Source: Herbiconiux sp. SALV-R1
GTDB taxonomy: Bacteria; Actinomycetota; Actinomycetes; Actinomycetales; Microbacteriaceae
NCBI RefSeq assembly: GCF_013113715.1
Contig: NZ_CP053344.1
Span: 558,001-622,000, forward strand
DNA length: 64,000 nt
Reading direction: 5' to 3'
Numbering within the stretch: the first letter of the stretch is position 1; every line of letters starts with the position of its first letter. Below, piece by piece: positions 24,038 through 32,913 of the stretch. Under the pieces are notes generated by a model, which was not told the origin of the DNA, made no database searches, and saw nothing but the letters and a program-made list of their open reading frames with translations. The translations under genes and the position numbers were made by a program.

Positions 24038-24793
24038 TTAACTCTGCGGCTCGCCGCCCCGAGCCATTTCCAGAAATCGCCCAAGCCCGCCTCGCGGGTC
24101 ACCAAAGCCTTCGCAGGCGGCACGAACCGCCGCCACGACATCGAACGACGCATCCTCCGCAGCGATCTCGAGCCCCGACTCGCCGTAAGCTCGCCACTCT
24201 GCATGCGGAAGCTCCGCCGCTACCTTGTTCCCGAGGAAGATGGCGGCTGAGCGCTGCAGCCCGTCACGCGAACTGCAGATGGATGACGCGTAACTCAAGA
24301 TGAACGCGAGAGTGTCTTCCGCAGACATCCGCAGCGCATTCTCCTCGCCGACCAACTCGACGAAGGCTTCATACCCTTGCGCGTGCCGCACCGTGATCTG
24401 AGCCTCACCAGGGGCGTATGCATCGACCCCGCGCGGTATGGACGAGGGAAGAGGGTGGGCGGTATCAGCGAACAGTTCCCTCGTGAAGTGCCGGGCCGCC
24501 AGGGGCTCGCCAGCATTTGGGTTCTCGCCGACCAGCCGAATGAGCCCGCCCGTGCGAGGCGTCTCAATCGATTCAACCGCGTCGACCTCAACTTTTACGA
24601 AGAGCTCAAACCGCCTCCCGCCCCGATGTGCCTCGACCCACTCCAGTGCTTCCCTCACATCACGGACGTCAGTCAGCACGAAAGCCTCGAGGCTCCAATC
24701 GCTCGACCGCGCCTGCTGCCAGAAGTTCACTCGATAGTTCGGAGCATTGTTTTGCGACGCTGGTTCTGCGTGAACGGTCCCGGATGCGCGCAT
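24038..24793 (-). CDS. Hypothetical protein
   Basis: A 251-aa protein without export signal. The segments NYRVNFWQQARSSDWSLEAFVLTDVRDVREALEWVEAH, VEVDAVESIETPRTGGLIRLVG and AEWRAYGESGLEIAAEDASFD (each shortened here) suggest an alpha/beta fold; no known motif. Part of the sequence may be horizontally acquired, because GC is lower than in the flanking genes. It stops 24 bp from the opposing secreted-protein gene. Confidence 0.65.
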   Translation of the reverse strand: MRASGTVHAEPASQNNAPNYRVNFWQQARSSDWSLEAFVLTDVRDVREALEWVEAHRGGRRFELFVKVEVDAVESIETPRTGGLIRLVGENPNAGEPLAARHFTRELFADTAHPLPSSIPRGVDAYAPGEAQITVRHAQGYEAFVELVGEENALRMSAEDTLAFILSYASSICSSRDGLQRSAAIFLGNKVAAELPHAEWRAYGESGLEIAAEDASFDVVAAVRAACEGFGDPRGGLGRFLEMARGGEPQS

Positions 24794-24888
24794 GTCGTCA
24801 AACGTACAGGCGAGAGGTGACGATTCCTAGGGTTATGAATAGCAGTCATCCCTAACGTAGGTGTGGGCGCGAAGTGGGTGCGCCGGGT

Positions 24889-25149
24889 CTACGCCGAATG
24901 CGCGCGCAGCCAATGAGCGTCGAACCACGCCCCGCAGTCCGCTTCGATGGTGCAGATCGGCGATTCGGCCAGGCACTCGTTGCATCGAGCGTGCCATCCG
25001 TCTGGCTCCTGCCAGGTGTGCGGGCGGCCGTATGCAACCCAGTCGGGCGACCACTTCACTGCAGAAGCAGAGTCCACCCGGGACGTCACTGCGCTTGCCA
25101 GCGTGGCGATCGCTCGTTCCGAGATGCGCCTCGCGCGAGACGAACGCAT
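24889..25149 (-). CDS. Cys-rich small protein or gene fragment
   Basis: The last about 55 residues of this 86-aa frame (SPDWVAYGRPHTWQEPDGW, then ARCNECLAESPICTIEADC) look like a real protein with four Cys, possibly zinc-binding. The first 30 do not. A GTG near 25060, after GGTGGA, could start a shorter form. It abuts the truncated nucleotidyltransferase and may be a remnant brought in by the same event. Confidence 0.4.
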   Translation of the reverse strand: MRSSRARRISERAIATLASAVTSRVDSASAVKWSPDWVAYGRPHTWQEPDGWHARCNECLAESPICTIEADCGAWFDAHWLRAHSA

Positions 25150-25462
25150 CCCGGATGCCCCTCAGCACCTCCCAGTGCTTGGTGCTCTTGAGGGGCTCGA
25201 GGAACAGCAGGAGCAGCACGGTGGGGTTGCCGACGGCGGCGAGCCGGGCCCACTTGCGCAGGGGGTAGCGCGTGGTGTCAGTGTCTTCGTGGGTCGATCG
25301 AGCGCCGGCGGCCGCGGTCGAGGATGCGTGGGTGTCGATGGTCTCGATGCCGAGCACGTACTCGGGGTCTTCGATGAAGACGCTCATGAGGTCGTGGTCG
25401 GAGTCGGCGGTGGCGACGCCGATGGCGCGGGAGCCGTACTCGGCGGTGACGATGGTTTGCAT
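25133..25462 (-). pseudogene. 5' fragment of a DNA-polymerase-beta-superfamily nucleotidyltransferase
   Basis: The first 110 codons from ATG 25462 are a good match to the RlaP/YcgL-type predicted nucleotidyltransferases: GSRAIGVATADSDHDLMSVFI is the G-S-R...D-x-D site, followed by YPLRKWARLAAVGNPTVLLLLF. After residue 110 (FVSREA) the homology ends and the frame runs on in unrelated sequence to a stop at 24833. Family members are about 250-350 aa, so this is a C-terminally deleted gene. The fragment still has the catalytic acids, so some residual product cannot be excluded. Confidence 0.7.
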
Positions 25463-25584
25463 GGCTCCACCTCCTGGGTCGCGAACGCAAGAAAGCACAC
25501 CAGCATACGGTGAGGCGCCACGGCGGCTCGCCTAGACTTCGAGACACTGACGGGTGCGTTCGAGTGCGTTCGGGTGGGGGAGCG

Positions 25585-26547
25585 ATGGGACGTTGGGGGG
25601 CATGGCTCGCCCGGCGGCGGATTCCGCCGTTCGCGTGGGTCACCGCGGCCGCGGGAGTCGTCATCGCGGCCAGCGGCCTGCTCGACGCCATCACCTCGAC
25701 CGACAACCCCCTCGGCAGCGGATGGACGTGGTTCTGGATCGCGGTCACCCTCGTGCTCGCCGCCACCCCGATCGCCTTCGGTGCCCTGTTCGTGCGCTGG
25801 CTCGGACTCGTCGGCGCCAGCGTGTTCTTCGTGGTCACTTCGGTGCAGATGGCGGTGTCGACGGCGCCCGTCGCATCCGTCAACAACATCGTGCTTTACC
25901 CGATGTTCGCGTGCTACCTGGGCTGGTTCTACCGCCGGTGGGTCGCTCGGGCGGTGACCGCGACGGGGTTCGCGCTCTCGTTGACGGCGGTGATCATCAA
26001 CCCGCTGGATGCGCTGCTGCTGACCTGGTTCAACATCCTGCTGGCGTCGGTGTTCTGCCTCGAAGCCGCCGGGTACCTGCGCAGCAGGCTCGACCGCGAG
26101 ATCACGACCGACCCGCTCACGGGTCTTCTCAACCGGTCGGGGCTGGATGCACGCATCGACCTGGAGCTCACCAGAGCGTCCCGCACGGGGCAGTCGGTCG
26201 CCGTGGTGATCGTCGATCTGGACGACTTCAAGCGCGTCAACGACGAGCGGGGTCATGCCGAAGGCGACCGCCGCCTGGTGGAGTTCGCGGCGGCTCTCCG
26301 CCAGACCACCCGGCCGTACGATCTCGTCGCGCGGATCGGCGGAGACGAGTTCCTCCTGGTGCTGCCCGCGACCGCCGAGCGCGAGGCTCTCGACGTGATC
26401 GAGCGGTTGCGCGCAGCGATTCCAGAGGGGTGGTCGTTCGGCATCGCCGTCGCCGAGCCCGACGACTCGGCGCACACCATCCGCGAGCGCGCCGACCGGC
26501 GCCTCTACGCGCTGAAGGCAGCCCGCAAGCAGGACCCCGCGCGCTGA
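25585..26547 (+). CDS. Membrane diguanylate cyclase (GGDEF)
   Basis: The 320-aa protein has five or six N-terminal membrane helices (about residues 15-150) and a GGDEF domain (about 165-315) that synthesises cyclic di-GMP. The active site is intact (RIGGDEFLLVLP), with the substrate Asn/Asp region in VIVDLDDFKRVND. An inhibitory I-site RxxD (RPYD) stands five residues before GGDEF. No EAL domain. ATG 25585 follows GGGGGAGCG. The sensing region has no recognised ligand fold, so the signal is unknown. Confidence 0.9.
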   Translation: MGRWGAWLARRRIPPFAWVTAAAGVVIAASGLLDAITSTDNPLGSGWTWFWIAVTLVLAATPIAFGALFVRWLGLVGASVFFVVTSVQMAVSTAPVASVNNIVLYPMFACYLGWFYRRWVARAVTATGFALSLTAVIINPLDALLLTWFNILLASVFCLEAAGYLRSRLDREITTDPLTGLLNRSGLDARIDLELTRASRTGQSVAVVIVDLDDFKRVNDERGHAEGDRRLVEFAAALRQTTRPYDLVARIGGDEFLLVLPATAEREALDVIERLRAAIPEGWSFGIAVAEPDDSAHTIRERADRRLYALKAARKQDPAR

Positions 26548-26579
26548 CGTGGCGCGCTGCAACGGCACCGCGCCACGTC
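26546..26579. terminator. Bidirectional hairpin terminator
   Basis: GACGTGGCGCG (26546-26556) pairs perfectly with CGCGCCACGTC (26569-26579) over 11 bp with a 12-nt loop. It sits between the convergent GGDEF (stop 26547) and BtpA (stop 26602) genes, partly over the first stop. No T tract. Confidence 0.6.
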
Positions 26580-26601
26580 GGGCACCGCCCTGCGCCGCCG
26601 G

Positions 26602-27429
26602 CTACTCCGTCCGCGCGAACCCGGCGCGCGCATCGCGCGCAGCGCCCATGAGCTCGTGCACGCGGGCGAGGTCGACGCGGTTCTCGAAGACGCCGTCTTT
26701 CTTGAAGAAGGTGCCGATGATGGCGCCGTCAGCGATGGCGAGCTGGTCGCCCACGTTGTGGGCGCGAACGCCGGTGTTGACGAAGACGGGCACGGTGCCG
26801 GCGGCGGCCTTGACGGTCGCGAGCGCCTGGGTGTCGGTGGGGGCGCCCGCGGTGAGGCCCGAGACGCAGATGGCGTCGGGGAGGGTGGCGAACACGGTGG
26901 TTTCGGTGATCGAGGTGAGGTCGCGGTCGGCGAGGTACTTGGCCGATTCGGGAACGATGTTGAAGAACAGCTTCACGCCGGCGCCGCCGATGCGCGCGCG
27001 GTGGCGGGCGACCTCGCCCACGTTGGTGTTCCAGAGGCCGAAGTCGCTGGCGTAGACGCCTGTGAAAATTTCACGCACCCACTGGGCCCCGGTGGCGACG
27101 GCCAGGTCGATCGACGCGCGGCCGTCCCACAGCACATTCACGCCGTAGGGGATGGTGATGTCATCGAGCAGCTCGCCGATGATGCGCGCCATGCTGATGG
27201 CCGTGATCGGCTCGGTCTTCGTGAGGTAGGGGAGGCTGAACTCGTTCGAGATCATCACGCCGTCGACCCCGCCCTCCTGCAGGTCTGCGAGCTCGCCCCG
27301 CGCGCGGTCGACGACGGCACGGATGCCCGCGGCACTGTCGAAGCCGGGGTCGCCGGGCAGGGCCGACAGGTGCAGCATCGCGATGACGGGTTTCGTCGTG
27401 GGGAAGACAGATCCGAGCCAGTCGCTCAT
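26602..27429 (-). CDS. BtpA/SgcQ family TIM-barrel protein
   Basis: A 275-aa protein of the BtpA/SgcQ family. VIAMLHLSALPGDPGF, DLQEGGVDGVMISNEFSLPY, the GVNVLWDGRASIDLAVATGAQWVREI segment and ADGAIIGTFFKKDG are diagnostic. It is predicted as a TIM barrel. BtpA was first linked to photosystem I stability and SgcQ to a sugar operon in E. coli; the enzymatic role is not established. Here it diverges from the DeoR/kinase/SDR/ABC operon by 153 bp, so it most likely serves the same sugar or polyol pathway. Confidence 0.88.
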   Translation of the reverse strand: MSDWLGSVFPTTKPVIAMLHLSALPGDPGFDSAAGIRAVVDRARGELADLQEGGVDGVMISNEFSLPYLTKTEPITAISMARIIGELLDDITIPYGVNVLWDGRASIDLAVATGAQWVREIFTGVYASDFGLWNTNVGEVARHRARIGGAGVKLFFNIVPESAKYLADRDLTSITETTVFATLPDAICVSGLTAGAPTDTQALATVKAAAGTVPVFVNTGVRAHNVGDQLAIADGAIIGTFFKKDGVFENRVDLARVHELMGAARDARAGFARTE

Positions 27430-27582
27430 AGCGGGGCCTTTCGTTCAAGAGTGCGTGCGTCGCACTGGACGCGACGAGGTACGTGTCATATATTCACATA
27501 CATTGGATCGAAATGATGCGAATTTACATGTTTGAAACAGTCATCGTGTGAATCAGTAACAAACATTGGTTTTGATGAAGCT
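27430..27582. promoter_or_regulatory. AT-rich divergent control region with ATTYACAT motifs
   Basis: This 153-bp spacer is far richer in A/T than its surroundings. ATTCACAT (27492-27499), ATTTACAT (27522-27529) and, on the other strand, TGTGAAT (27547-27553) form a set of half sites about 24-30 bp apart. A DeoR repressor would be expected to bind such repeated elements between BtpA and its own gene. The promoters cannot be fixed with certainty. Confidence 0.5.
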
Positions 27583-28389
27583 ATGGCAGCTAAGACCCGC
27601 AGGGCATTGATCGAACAGCGCGTGCTGGCCGAGGGTGAGATCGACTTCGCCACGCTCGCCGAGGAGTTCAAGGTCTCCGAGATGACGATCCGTCGTGACG
27701 TCGAAGCGCTCGAGGCCTCGGGCATCGTGCGCCGGGTGGTGGGCGGCGCCATCCTCTCCAGCGGCAAGGCGGCCGAGCCCTCGTTCGAGACCCGCGCGGC
27801 CGAGGCCGCCGAGGGCAAGATGCACATCGCCGAGGCGGCGGTGGAGCTGCTGCACCCGCGCGAGACGGTCATCCTCGACAGCGGCAGCTCGGTGCTCGCC
27901 GTCGCGAAGGCCATCAAGGGCCGCGGTCTCGGTCTCACCGTCGTCACCCCCAGCATCCTGGTCGCCGTCGAGCTCGCCGACGAACCCGACACCGTCGTGC
28001 TGCTGGCCGGCGGCCGCGTACGCCCCGGGGAGCTCAGCCTCATCGGCTCGGAGACGGAGGAGATCTTCTCCCGCTACAACTGCGACACCTACGTGATGGG
28101 CATCGCCGGCGTCGACCCCTCCCGCGGTGTCTCCGAATACCACCGCGAGGAGGGCAGCGTGAAGCGTGCGGCGGTGAAGGCGGCAGACCGGGTGATCGTC
28201 GTCGCCGACGAGACCAAGCTCGGTCGCGTGCAGCTCGTCAGCGTGTCGCCCCTCAGCTCGGTGACGGCGATCGTCACCGACGGCCCCTCCGACCACCCCG
28301 CGCTCGTCGGGGCTCGCTCCCTCGGGGTCGAGGTGGTGTGCGTACCCGGCCCGCACGGCTCGACGCTCGAGCAGGGGGCGACCGCATGA
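27583..28389 (+). CDS. DeoR family transcriptional repressor
   Basis: A 268-aa DeoR protein from ATG 27583. N-terminal winged helix: ALIEQRVLAEGEIDFATLAEEFKVSEMTIRRDVEALEASGIVRRVVGG (residues about 8-56; core SEMTIRRDVEALE). C-terminal DeoRC sugar-phosphate sensor: TVILDSGSSVLAVAKAI, DTYVMGIAGVD and VADETKLG. It is first in the catabolic operon and overlaps the kinase gene by 4 bp. DeoR proteins of this type lose DNA binding on contact with a phosphorylated intermediate, so the kinase product is the probable inducer (inference). Confidence 0.9.
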   Translation: MAAKTRRALIEQRVLAEGEIDFATLAEEFKVSEMTIRRDVEALEASGIVRRVVGGAILSSGKAAEPSFETRAAEAAEGKMHIAEAAVELLHPRETVILDSGSSVLAVAKAIKGRGLGLTVVTPSILVAVELADEPDTVVLLAGGRVRPGELSLIGSETEEIFSRYNCDTYVMGIAGVDPSRGVSEYHREEGSVKRAAVKAADRVIVVADETKLGRVQLVSVSPLSSVTAIVTDGPSDHPALVGARSLGVEVVCVPGPHGSTLEQGATA

Positions 28390-29870
28390 CCCGCCACACC
28401 CTCGGCATCGACATCGGCACCACCGGCACCAAGACCATCCTGCTCGACGTTCAGGGCGGCATCGTCGCCCAGGCCTCCCGCGAAGCCACCCTGTTCAGCC
28501 CGCACGCCGGCCACGCCGAGGCCGATCCGCGTCAGTGGCTCGACAACGTCGTCGACTCCATCCGTGAGATCCTCGCCGTCTCGGGGGTCGCCGCCGACTC
28601 CATCGGCGCCATCGCGACCTCGGGCATGGTGCCCGCCGTGGTGCTCGTCGACGACGGGCTCCAGCCCATCGGCCGGGCCCTGCTGCAGAACGACGCGCGG
28701 GCGAACGACCAGATCGAGACCCTCGCCGAGCAGCTCGCCGACCTCGACCTGGTGACGCTCACCGGCGCGGCCCTCACCCAGCAGTCGGTGGCCCCCACCA
28801 TCGCCTGGTTCCACGAGCACCGGCCGAGCGACCTCGCCGAGGCACGCCACATCGTCGGCTCGTACGACTGGGTGCTCATGGCGCTCGGCGCGGAGCCCCA
28901 CGTCGAGCAGAACTGGGCCCTGGAATCGGGCCTGTTCACCATCGCGGGGGAGCGGGTGGCGCGTGTTCTCGACGCCGCAGGCCTCGACCCGGCCCTGCTC
29001 CCGCCCGTGCTCGCCCCCGGCACCCGGGCCGGGTCGCTCAGCGCCGAACTCGCCGAGCGCACGGGGCTGAACCCCGGCACCGCCCTCGTCGTCGGCGGCG
29101 CAGACCACGTGCTCTCGGCCTTCGCTGCCGGGGTGGAGAAGCCCGGCGACTGGCTGGTGAAGCTCGGCGGCGCCGGCGACATCCTGGTGGCCAGCGACGC
29201 GCCCGTGGTCGACGAGCGTCTCTACCTCGACGCGCACCCGGTGCCGGGCCGATGGCTGCCCAACGGATGCATGGCCACGAGCGGGAGCCTCATCCGCTGG
29301 TACCAGGGGCTGATCGGCGGAGAGCCCCTCGTCGACCTCGATCTCGCAGCGACCGACAGCCGGCCCGCCGAGGTGCTGTGCCTTCCCTACTTCCTCGGCG
29401 AGAAGAGCCCCATCCACGACCCCGACCTGCGTGGCACCTTCGCCGGACTCCACCTCGGCCACACCAAGGCCGACCTGTACCGCTCCGTGCTCGAGGCCAT
29501 CGCGTTCGGCTTCCGGCACCACGTCGAGGTGTTCCGCGACATGGGCATCGACCTCGGCCGGGTCTCGATCACCAACGGCGGCAGCAAGTCGACGCTGTGG
29601 AAGCAGATTCACTCCGAGGTGCTCGGCACCGAGATGTTCCCGGTCGTCGACCACCCCGGTGCCTCCCTCGGCGCGGCGCTCATCGCCGCCGTCGGCATCG
29701 GAGCCCTCGACGACTGGAGCGAGACCTCCCGTTTCATCACCCTGGGGGCGCCCGTCGTCCCCGACCCGCAGAAGGTCGCGGTCTACGACCGCGCCTACCA
29801 GGAATGGCGGGAACTGGGAGCGGCAGTCGCTCCCATCTCGCACTCGATCGCAAGGAGAACCCGAGCATGA
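28386..29870 (+). CDS. FGGY family carbohydrate kinase
   Basis: The 494-aa kinase has the ASKHA phosphate-1 motif GIDIGTTGTKTILLD at its start. The middle part has GSYDWVLMAL and the aspartate base in GGADHVLSAF, and the C-terminal FGGY part has YFLGEKSPIHDPDLRGTFAGL and SITNGGSKSTLWKQIHSEVLG. It is xylulokinase-like, but the exact sugar, keto-sugar or polyol cannot be read. Coupled by 4-bp overlaps to DeoR before and SDR after. It would phosphorylate what the SDR makes or the ABC system brings in. Confidence 0.9.
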   Translation: MTRHTLGIDIGTTGTKTILLDVQGGIVAQASREATLFSPHAGHAEADPRQWLDNVVDSIREILAVSGVAADSIGAIATSGMVPAVVLVDDGLQPIGRALLQNDARANDQIETLAEQLADLDLVTLTGAALTQQSVAPTIAWFHEHRPSDLAEARHIVGSYDWVLMALGAEPHVEQNWALESGLFTIAGERVARVLDAAGLDPALLPPVLAPGTRAGSLSAELAERTGLNPGTALVVGGADHVLSAFAAGVEKPGDWLVKLGGAGDILVASDAPVVDERLYLDAHPVPGRWLPNGCMATSGSLIRWYQGLIGGEPLVDLDLAATDSRPAEVLCLPYFLGEKSPIHDPDLRGTFAGLHLGHTKADLYRSVLEAIAFGFRHHVEVFRDMGIDLGRVSITNGGSKSTLWKQIHSEVLGTEMFPVVDHPGASLGAALIAAVGIGALDDWSETSRFITLGAPVVPDPQKVAVYDRAYQEWRELGAAVAPISHSIARRTRA

Positions 29871-30637
29871 AAACCGTCGTCGTCACCGGGGCAGGATCCG
29901 GTATCGGCCGCACGATCGCGGCGACCCTCGCCGAGCGGGGCTGGCAGGTCGTGGTGTCCGACATCAACGGCGAGGCCGCGGCCACCGCCGCTGCCGCGCT
30001 CGACACGAGCGCCGGCCAGCAGCACGAGTCGGCGGTGCTCAACGTGAGCGACCCCGAGGCGGCTGCCCGGGTCGCCGACGACGTCGCCGACCGTCTCGGC
30101 CTCGACGCCTGGGTGAGCAACGCGGGAATCTCCTTCATGCAGCGCTTTCTCGAGATGCCGATCGAGAAGTACGACAAGACCCTCGAGATCAACCTCAAGG
30201 GCGTCTTCGTCTGCGGCCAGGCCGCCGCCCGCGCCATGGTGCGCACCGGCCGCCGCGGCGCCATCGTCAACACCGCCTCCATGGCCGGCAAGCAGGGCAA
30301 GGTGCCGTTCCTCGCCGACTACGTCGCGTCGAAGTTCGGCGTGGTGGGTCTCACCCAGGCGATGGCCTTCGAGCTCGCCGAGCACGGCATCCGTGTCAAC
30401 AGCATCTGCCCCGGATACGTCGCCACGCCGATGCAGGAGCGCGAACTCGCCTGGGAGGCCGGCCTCCGCGGCACCGACCCGGAAGCGGTCAAGCAGCTCT
30501 GGATCGACGACACCCCCCTCGGCCGGCTCGAAGAGCCCGAAGACGTCGCCCGCGTCGTGGCTTTCCTCCTCGGCGACGACGCCGCCTTCATGACCGGAGA
30601 GGCGCTCGCCATCAACGGCGGCGCCTTCATGGACTGA
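29867..30637 (+). CDS. Short-chain dehydrogenase (polyol/sugar type)
   Basis: The 256-aa classical SDR has TGAGSGIGRTIA (NAD site), NAGISF, the catalytic Ser in NTASMAGKQG, YVASK (Tyr and Lys) and GYVATPMQERE near the end. The substrate loop PMQERELAWEAGLRGTDPE resembles sorbitol/galactitol dehydrogenases. It probably oxidises a polyol to a ketose before or after kinase action. ATG 29867 follows AAGGAGAAC and overlaps the kinase stop by 4 bp. Confidence 0.9.
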   Translation: MKTVVVTGAGSGIGRTIAATLAERGWQVVVSDINGEAAATAAAALDTSAGQQHESAVLNVSDPEAAARVADDVADRLGLDAWVSNAGISFMQRFLEMPIEKYDKTLEINLKGVFVCGQAAARAMVRTGRRGAIVNTASMAGKQGKVPFLADYVASKFGVVGLTQAMAFELAEHGIRVNSICPGYVATPMQERELAWEAGLRGTDPEAVKQLWIDDTPLGRLEEPEDVARVVAFLLGDDAAFMTGEALAINGGAFMD

Positions 30638-30706
30638 CCCGCGCGCCCCACCCAGCCGCGCCCCACCCACCCCTCCACCCAGCTCACCCATCAGCAAAGG
30701 ACCCTC

Positions 30707-32017
30707 ATGTCACTCAGAAAGAAGTCCGGTCGTTTCGCCGCCGGCGTGGCCCTGGCCGGAGCCATCGCGCTCACGGCGACTGCCTGCGCAGGCTCCGGCG
30801 GTCCCGCCGAGGTCACCTCCTCCGGCCTTGGAAACATCCCGGAAGACACCAGCGGCACGGTGCGCATCCTGATGGAGAACGTGCCCGACACCGACATCGT
30901 GAAAGACCTCGTGTCGGAGTTCAACACCGTCTACCCCGACATCACCGTCGACATCGAGTCGCTCACCTTCGACCAGATGCGCGACAAGCTCGTCTCGTCG
31001 TTCCAGTCGCCCGACCCGGCCTACGACCTCATCGTCGCCGACAACCCGTGGATGGTCGACTTCGCCCAGGCCGGATTCCTCGAGCCGCTCGACCAGCGCA
31101 TCGACTCGACCACCGACTACGACGCGGCCGACTTCTTCACGCCGCTGACCGACATCACCACGGTCGACGACGTGCGCTACGGCGTGCCGTTCTACAACTA
31201 CGCCCTGGGCTACCTCTACAACACCGCCGACTACGAAGCCGCGGGTCTCCAGGTGCCGACGACGCTCGACGAGCTGGTCTCCGACGTCACGGCGCTGAAG
31301 ACCGCCGACCGGGCGGGCATCGCCATGCAGCCCCAGCGCGGCTACAAGATCTTCGAGGAGTGGGCCAACTGGCTGTTCGCCGCCGGCGGGTCGATCTACG
31401 ACGACGAGGGCAACATCACCCTCGACACCCCCGAGGCCAAGGCGGCGCTCGAGGCCTACATCGACGCCTACCAGAACGCCGCACCGGCGAACAGCCTCAA
31501 CTGGGCCTTCGACGAGGCATTCCGCTCGGTCTCGAGCGGTGAAGCCGCGTCGATGATCAGCTACAACTGGAACCTGCCGGCCCTCAACGACCCGGCCGGA
31601 GCATCCGGAGACCTCGCGGGTCAGTTCAAGCTGGCGCCGATGCCCGGTGGCAAGCAGGTGCTCGGCGCCTGGAGCTGGGCCATTCCGAGCAACTCGGGTG
31701 CGCCCGACGCCGCTTGGGCGTTCGCGTCGTGGATCACCTCGAAGGCCGTCGACGTCGAGCGCGTGAGCGCGGGCGGCGCGGCGATCCGCGAGAGCACGCT
31801 GGAAGACCCGGCGGTGCTCGAAGACGGGTTCGGAGCCGACTACTACGAGGCCGTCAAGCAGATTCTGTCGGATGCTGCACCGCTCAGCCAGGGAGCAGGC
31901 GGCGAGGAGATGATCCAAGCCGTCGGTACCGAGCTGAACGAGGCCGTCGCAGGCACGAAGAGCATCGACGACGCGCTGCGCGACGCCCAGTCGGCCGCCG
32001 AGAAGACTCAGGGCTGA
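30707..32017 (+). CDS. ABC transporter sugar-binding lipoprotein (family 1)
   Basis: A 436-aa extracellular solute-binding protein. Lipoprotein signal: ALTATACAGSGG with Cys about residue 27. The body has the family 1 features (IVADNPWMVDFAQAGFLEPLD and PFYNYALGYLYNTADYEAAG), typical for oligosaccharides, polyols and glycerol-3-phosphate-like ligands. It follows the SDR gene after a 69-bp C/A-rich leader with CAAAGGA before the ATG. It works with the two permeases and the ATPase downstream. Confidence 0.92.
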   Translation: MSLRKKSGRFAAGVALAGAIALTATACAGSGGPAEVTSSGLGNIPEDTSGTVRILMENVPDTDIVKDLVSEFNTVYPDITVDIESLTFDQMRDKLVSSFQSPDPAYDLIVADNPWMVDFAQAGFLEPLDQRIDSTTDYDAADFFTPLTDITTVDDVRYGVPFYNYALGYLYNTADYEAAGLQVPTTLDELVSDVTALKTADRAGIAMQPQRGYKIFEEWANWLFAAGGSIYDDEGNITLDTPEAKAALEAYIDAYQNAAPANSLNWAFDEAFRSVSSGEAASMISYNWNLPALNDPAGASGDLAGQFKLAPMPGGKQVLGAWSWAIPSNSGAPDAAWAFASWITSKAVDVERVSAGGAAIRESTLEDPAVLEDGFGADYYEAVKQILSDAAPLSQGAGGEEMIQAVGTELNEAVAGTKSIDDALRDAQSAAEKTQG

Positions 32018-32061
32018 GGCATGGGAACCCGGCGATCGGCGATGCGGAAGGGCTCCGAGAC

Positions 32062-32913
32062 GTGAGATTCAAGTACGGGATGCTCGCACCCCTCGTGGCC
32101 GTGTTCATCGCGGTCGTCGGGTTCCCCCTGCTCTACGCGCTGTACCTCAGCTTCACCGACTACAAGCTCACCGACCGCGGGGCGCCCGATCTGGTGGGGT
32201 TCGAGAACTACCTCTCGACCTTCACCAACCCGGCGTTCTGGGAGGCGTTCGGCGTCACCGCCGTGTACGTCGTGGTGGCCGTCGGACTGGAGCTCGTGAT
32301 CGGGCTGGCCATCGCGCTGTCGCTGCAGAAGCAGAAGTGGGCGCGCGACGTCACCCGGTCGATGCTGCTGGCACCGATGTTCATCACGCCGATCGCGGTC
32401 GGCCTCACCTTCCGCTTCCTGCTCAACGACCAGATCGGGGCGATCCCCGAGCTGCTGAGGGGCATCGGCATCAGCTACGACTTCTTCGGCCCCGGCCGGG
32501 CGCTGTTCACCCTCGCCTTCATCGACGTGTGGCAGTGGACGCCGTTCATGGTGCTGCTGCTCCTCGCCGGCCTCGAGTCGATCCCGAAGCAGCCGCTCGA
32601 GGCGGCCCGGGTCGACGGGGGCAGCCCGTGGTACATCTTCCGCCGCATCGTGCTGCCGCTGCTCGCCCCGGTGCTCGTCGTCGCCATCCTGCTGCGGGCG
32701 CTCGACGCGCTCAAGGTGTTCGAGTACGTCTACGCGACGACCCGCGGCGGGCCCGGCACCGAGACCCAGACCATCCAGTACTTCACCTATCAGACCGGCA
32801 TCCAGTTCTTCCGTCTGGGTGAGGCGTCGTCGATGGCGTTCGTGGTGCTGGCCGTCGTGCTGACGGTGATCGTCATCGCCTTCCGCCGACTCGAGAGGAA
32901 CAAGCGCGCATGA
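32062..32913 (+). CDS. ABC sugar transporter permease (MalF-like)
   Basis: A 283-aa permease with six membrane helices and the EAA loop ESIPKQPLEAARVDGGSPWYIFRRIVLPLL. GTG at 32062 is chosen because residues VRFKYGMLAPLV begin the first helix and GGAAGGG lies upstream. Earlier in-frame codons lie in another frame's coding sequence. Its stop overlaps the next permease ATG by 4 bp. Confidence 0.88.
   Translation: MRFKYGMLAPLVAVFIAVVGFPLLYALYLSFTDYKLTDRGAPDLVGFENYLSTFTNPAFWEAFGVTAVYVVVAVGLELVIGLAIALSLQKQKWARDVTRSMLLAPMFITPIAVGLTFRFLLNDQIGAIPELLRGIGISYDFFGPGRALFTLAFIDVWQWTPFMVLLLLAGLESIPKQPLEAARVDGGSPWYIFRRIVLPLLAPVLVVAILLRALDALKVFEYVYATTRGGPGTETQTIQYFTYQTGIQFFRLGEASSMAFVVLAVVLTVIVIAFRRLERNKRA

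Noticed and set aside
30640-30700. C/A-rich tract with repeated CCACCC before the sugar-binding protein gene
   Set aside because: Low-complexity leader without palindrome or clear period; not enough to call a regulatory site.
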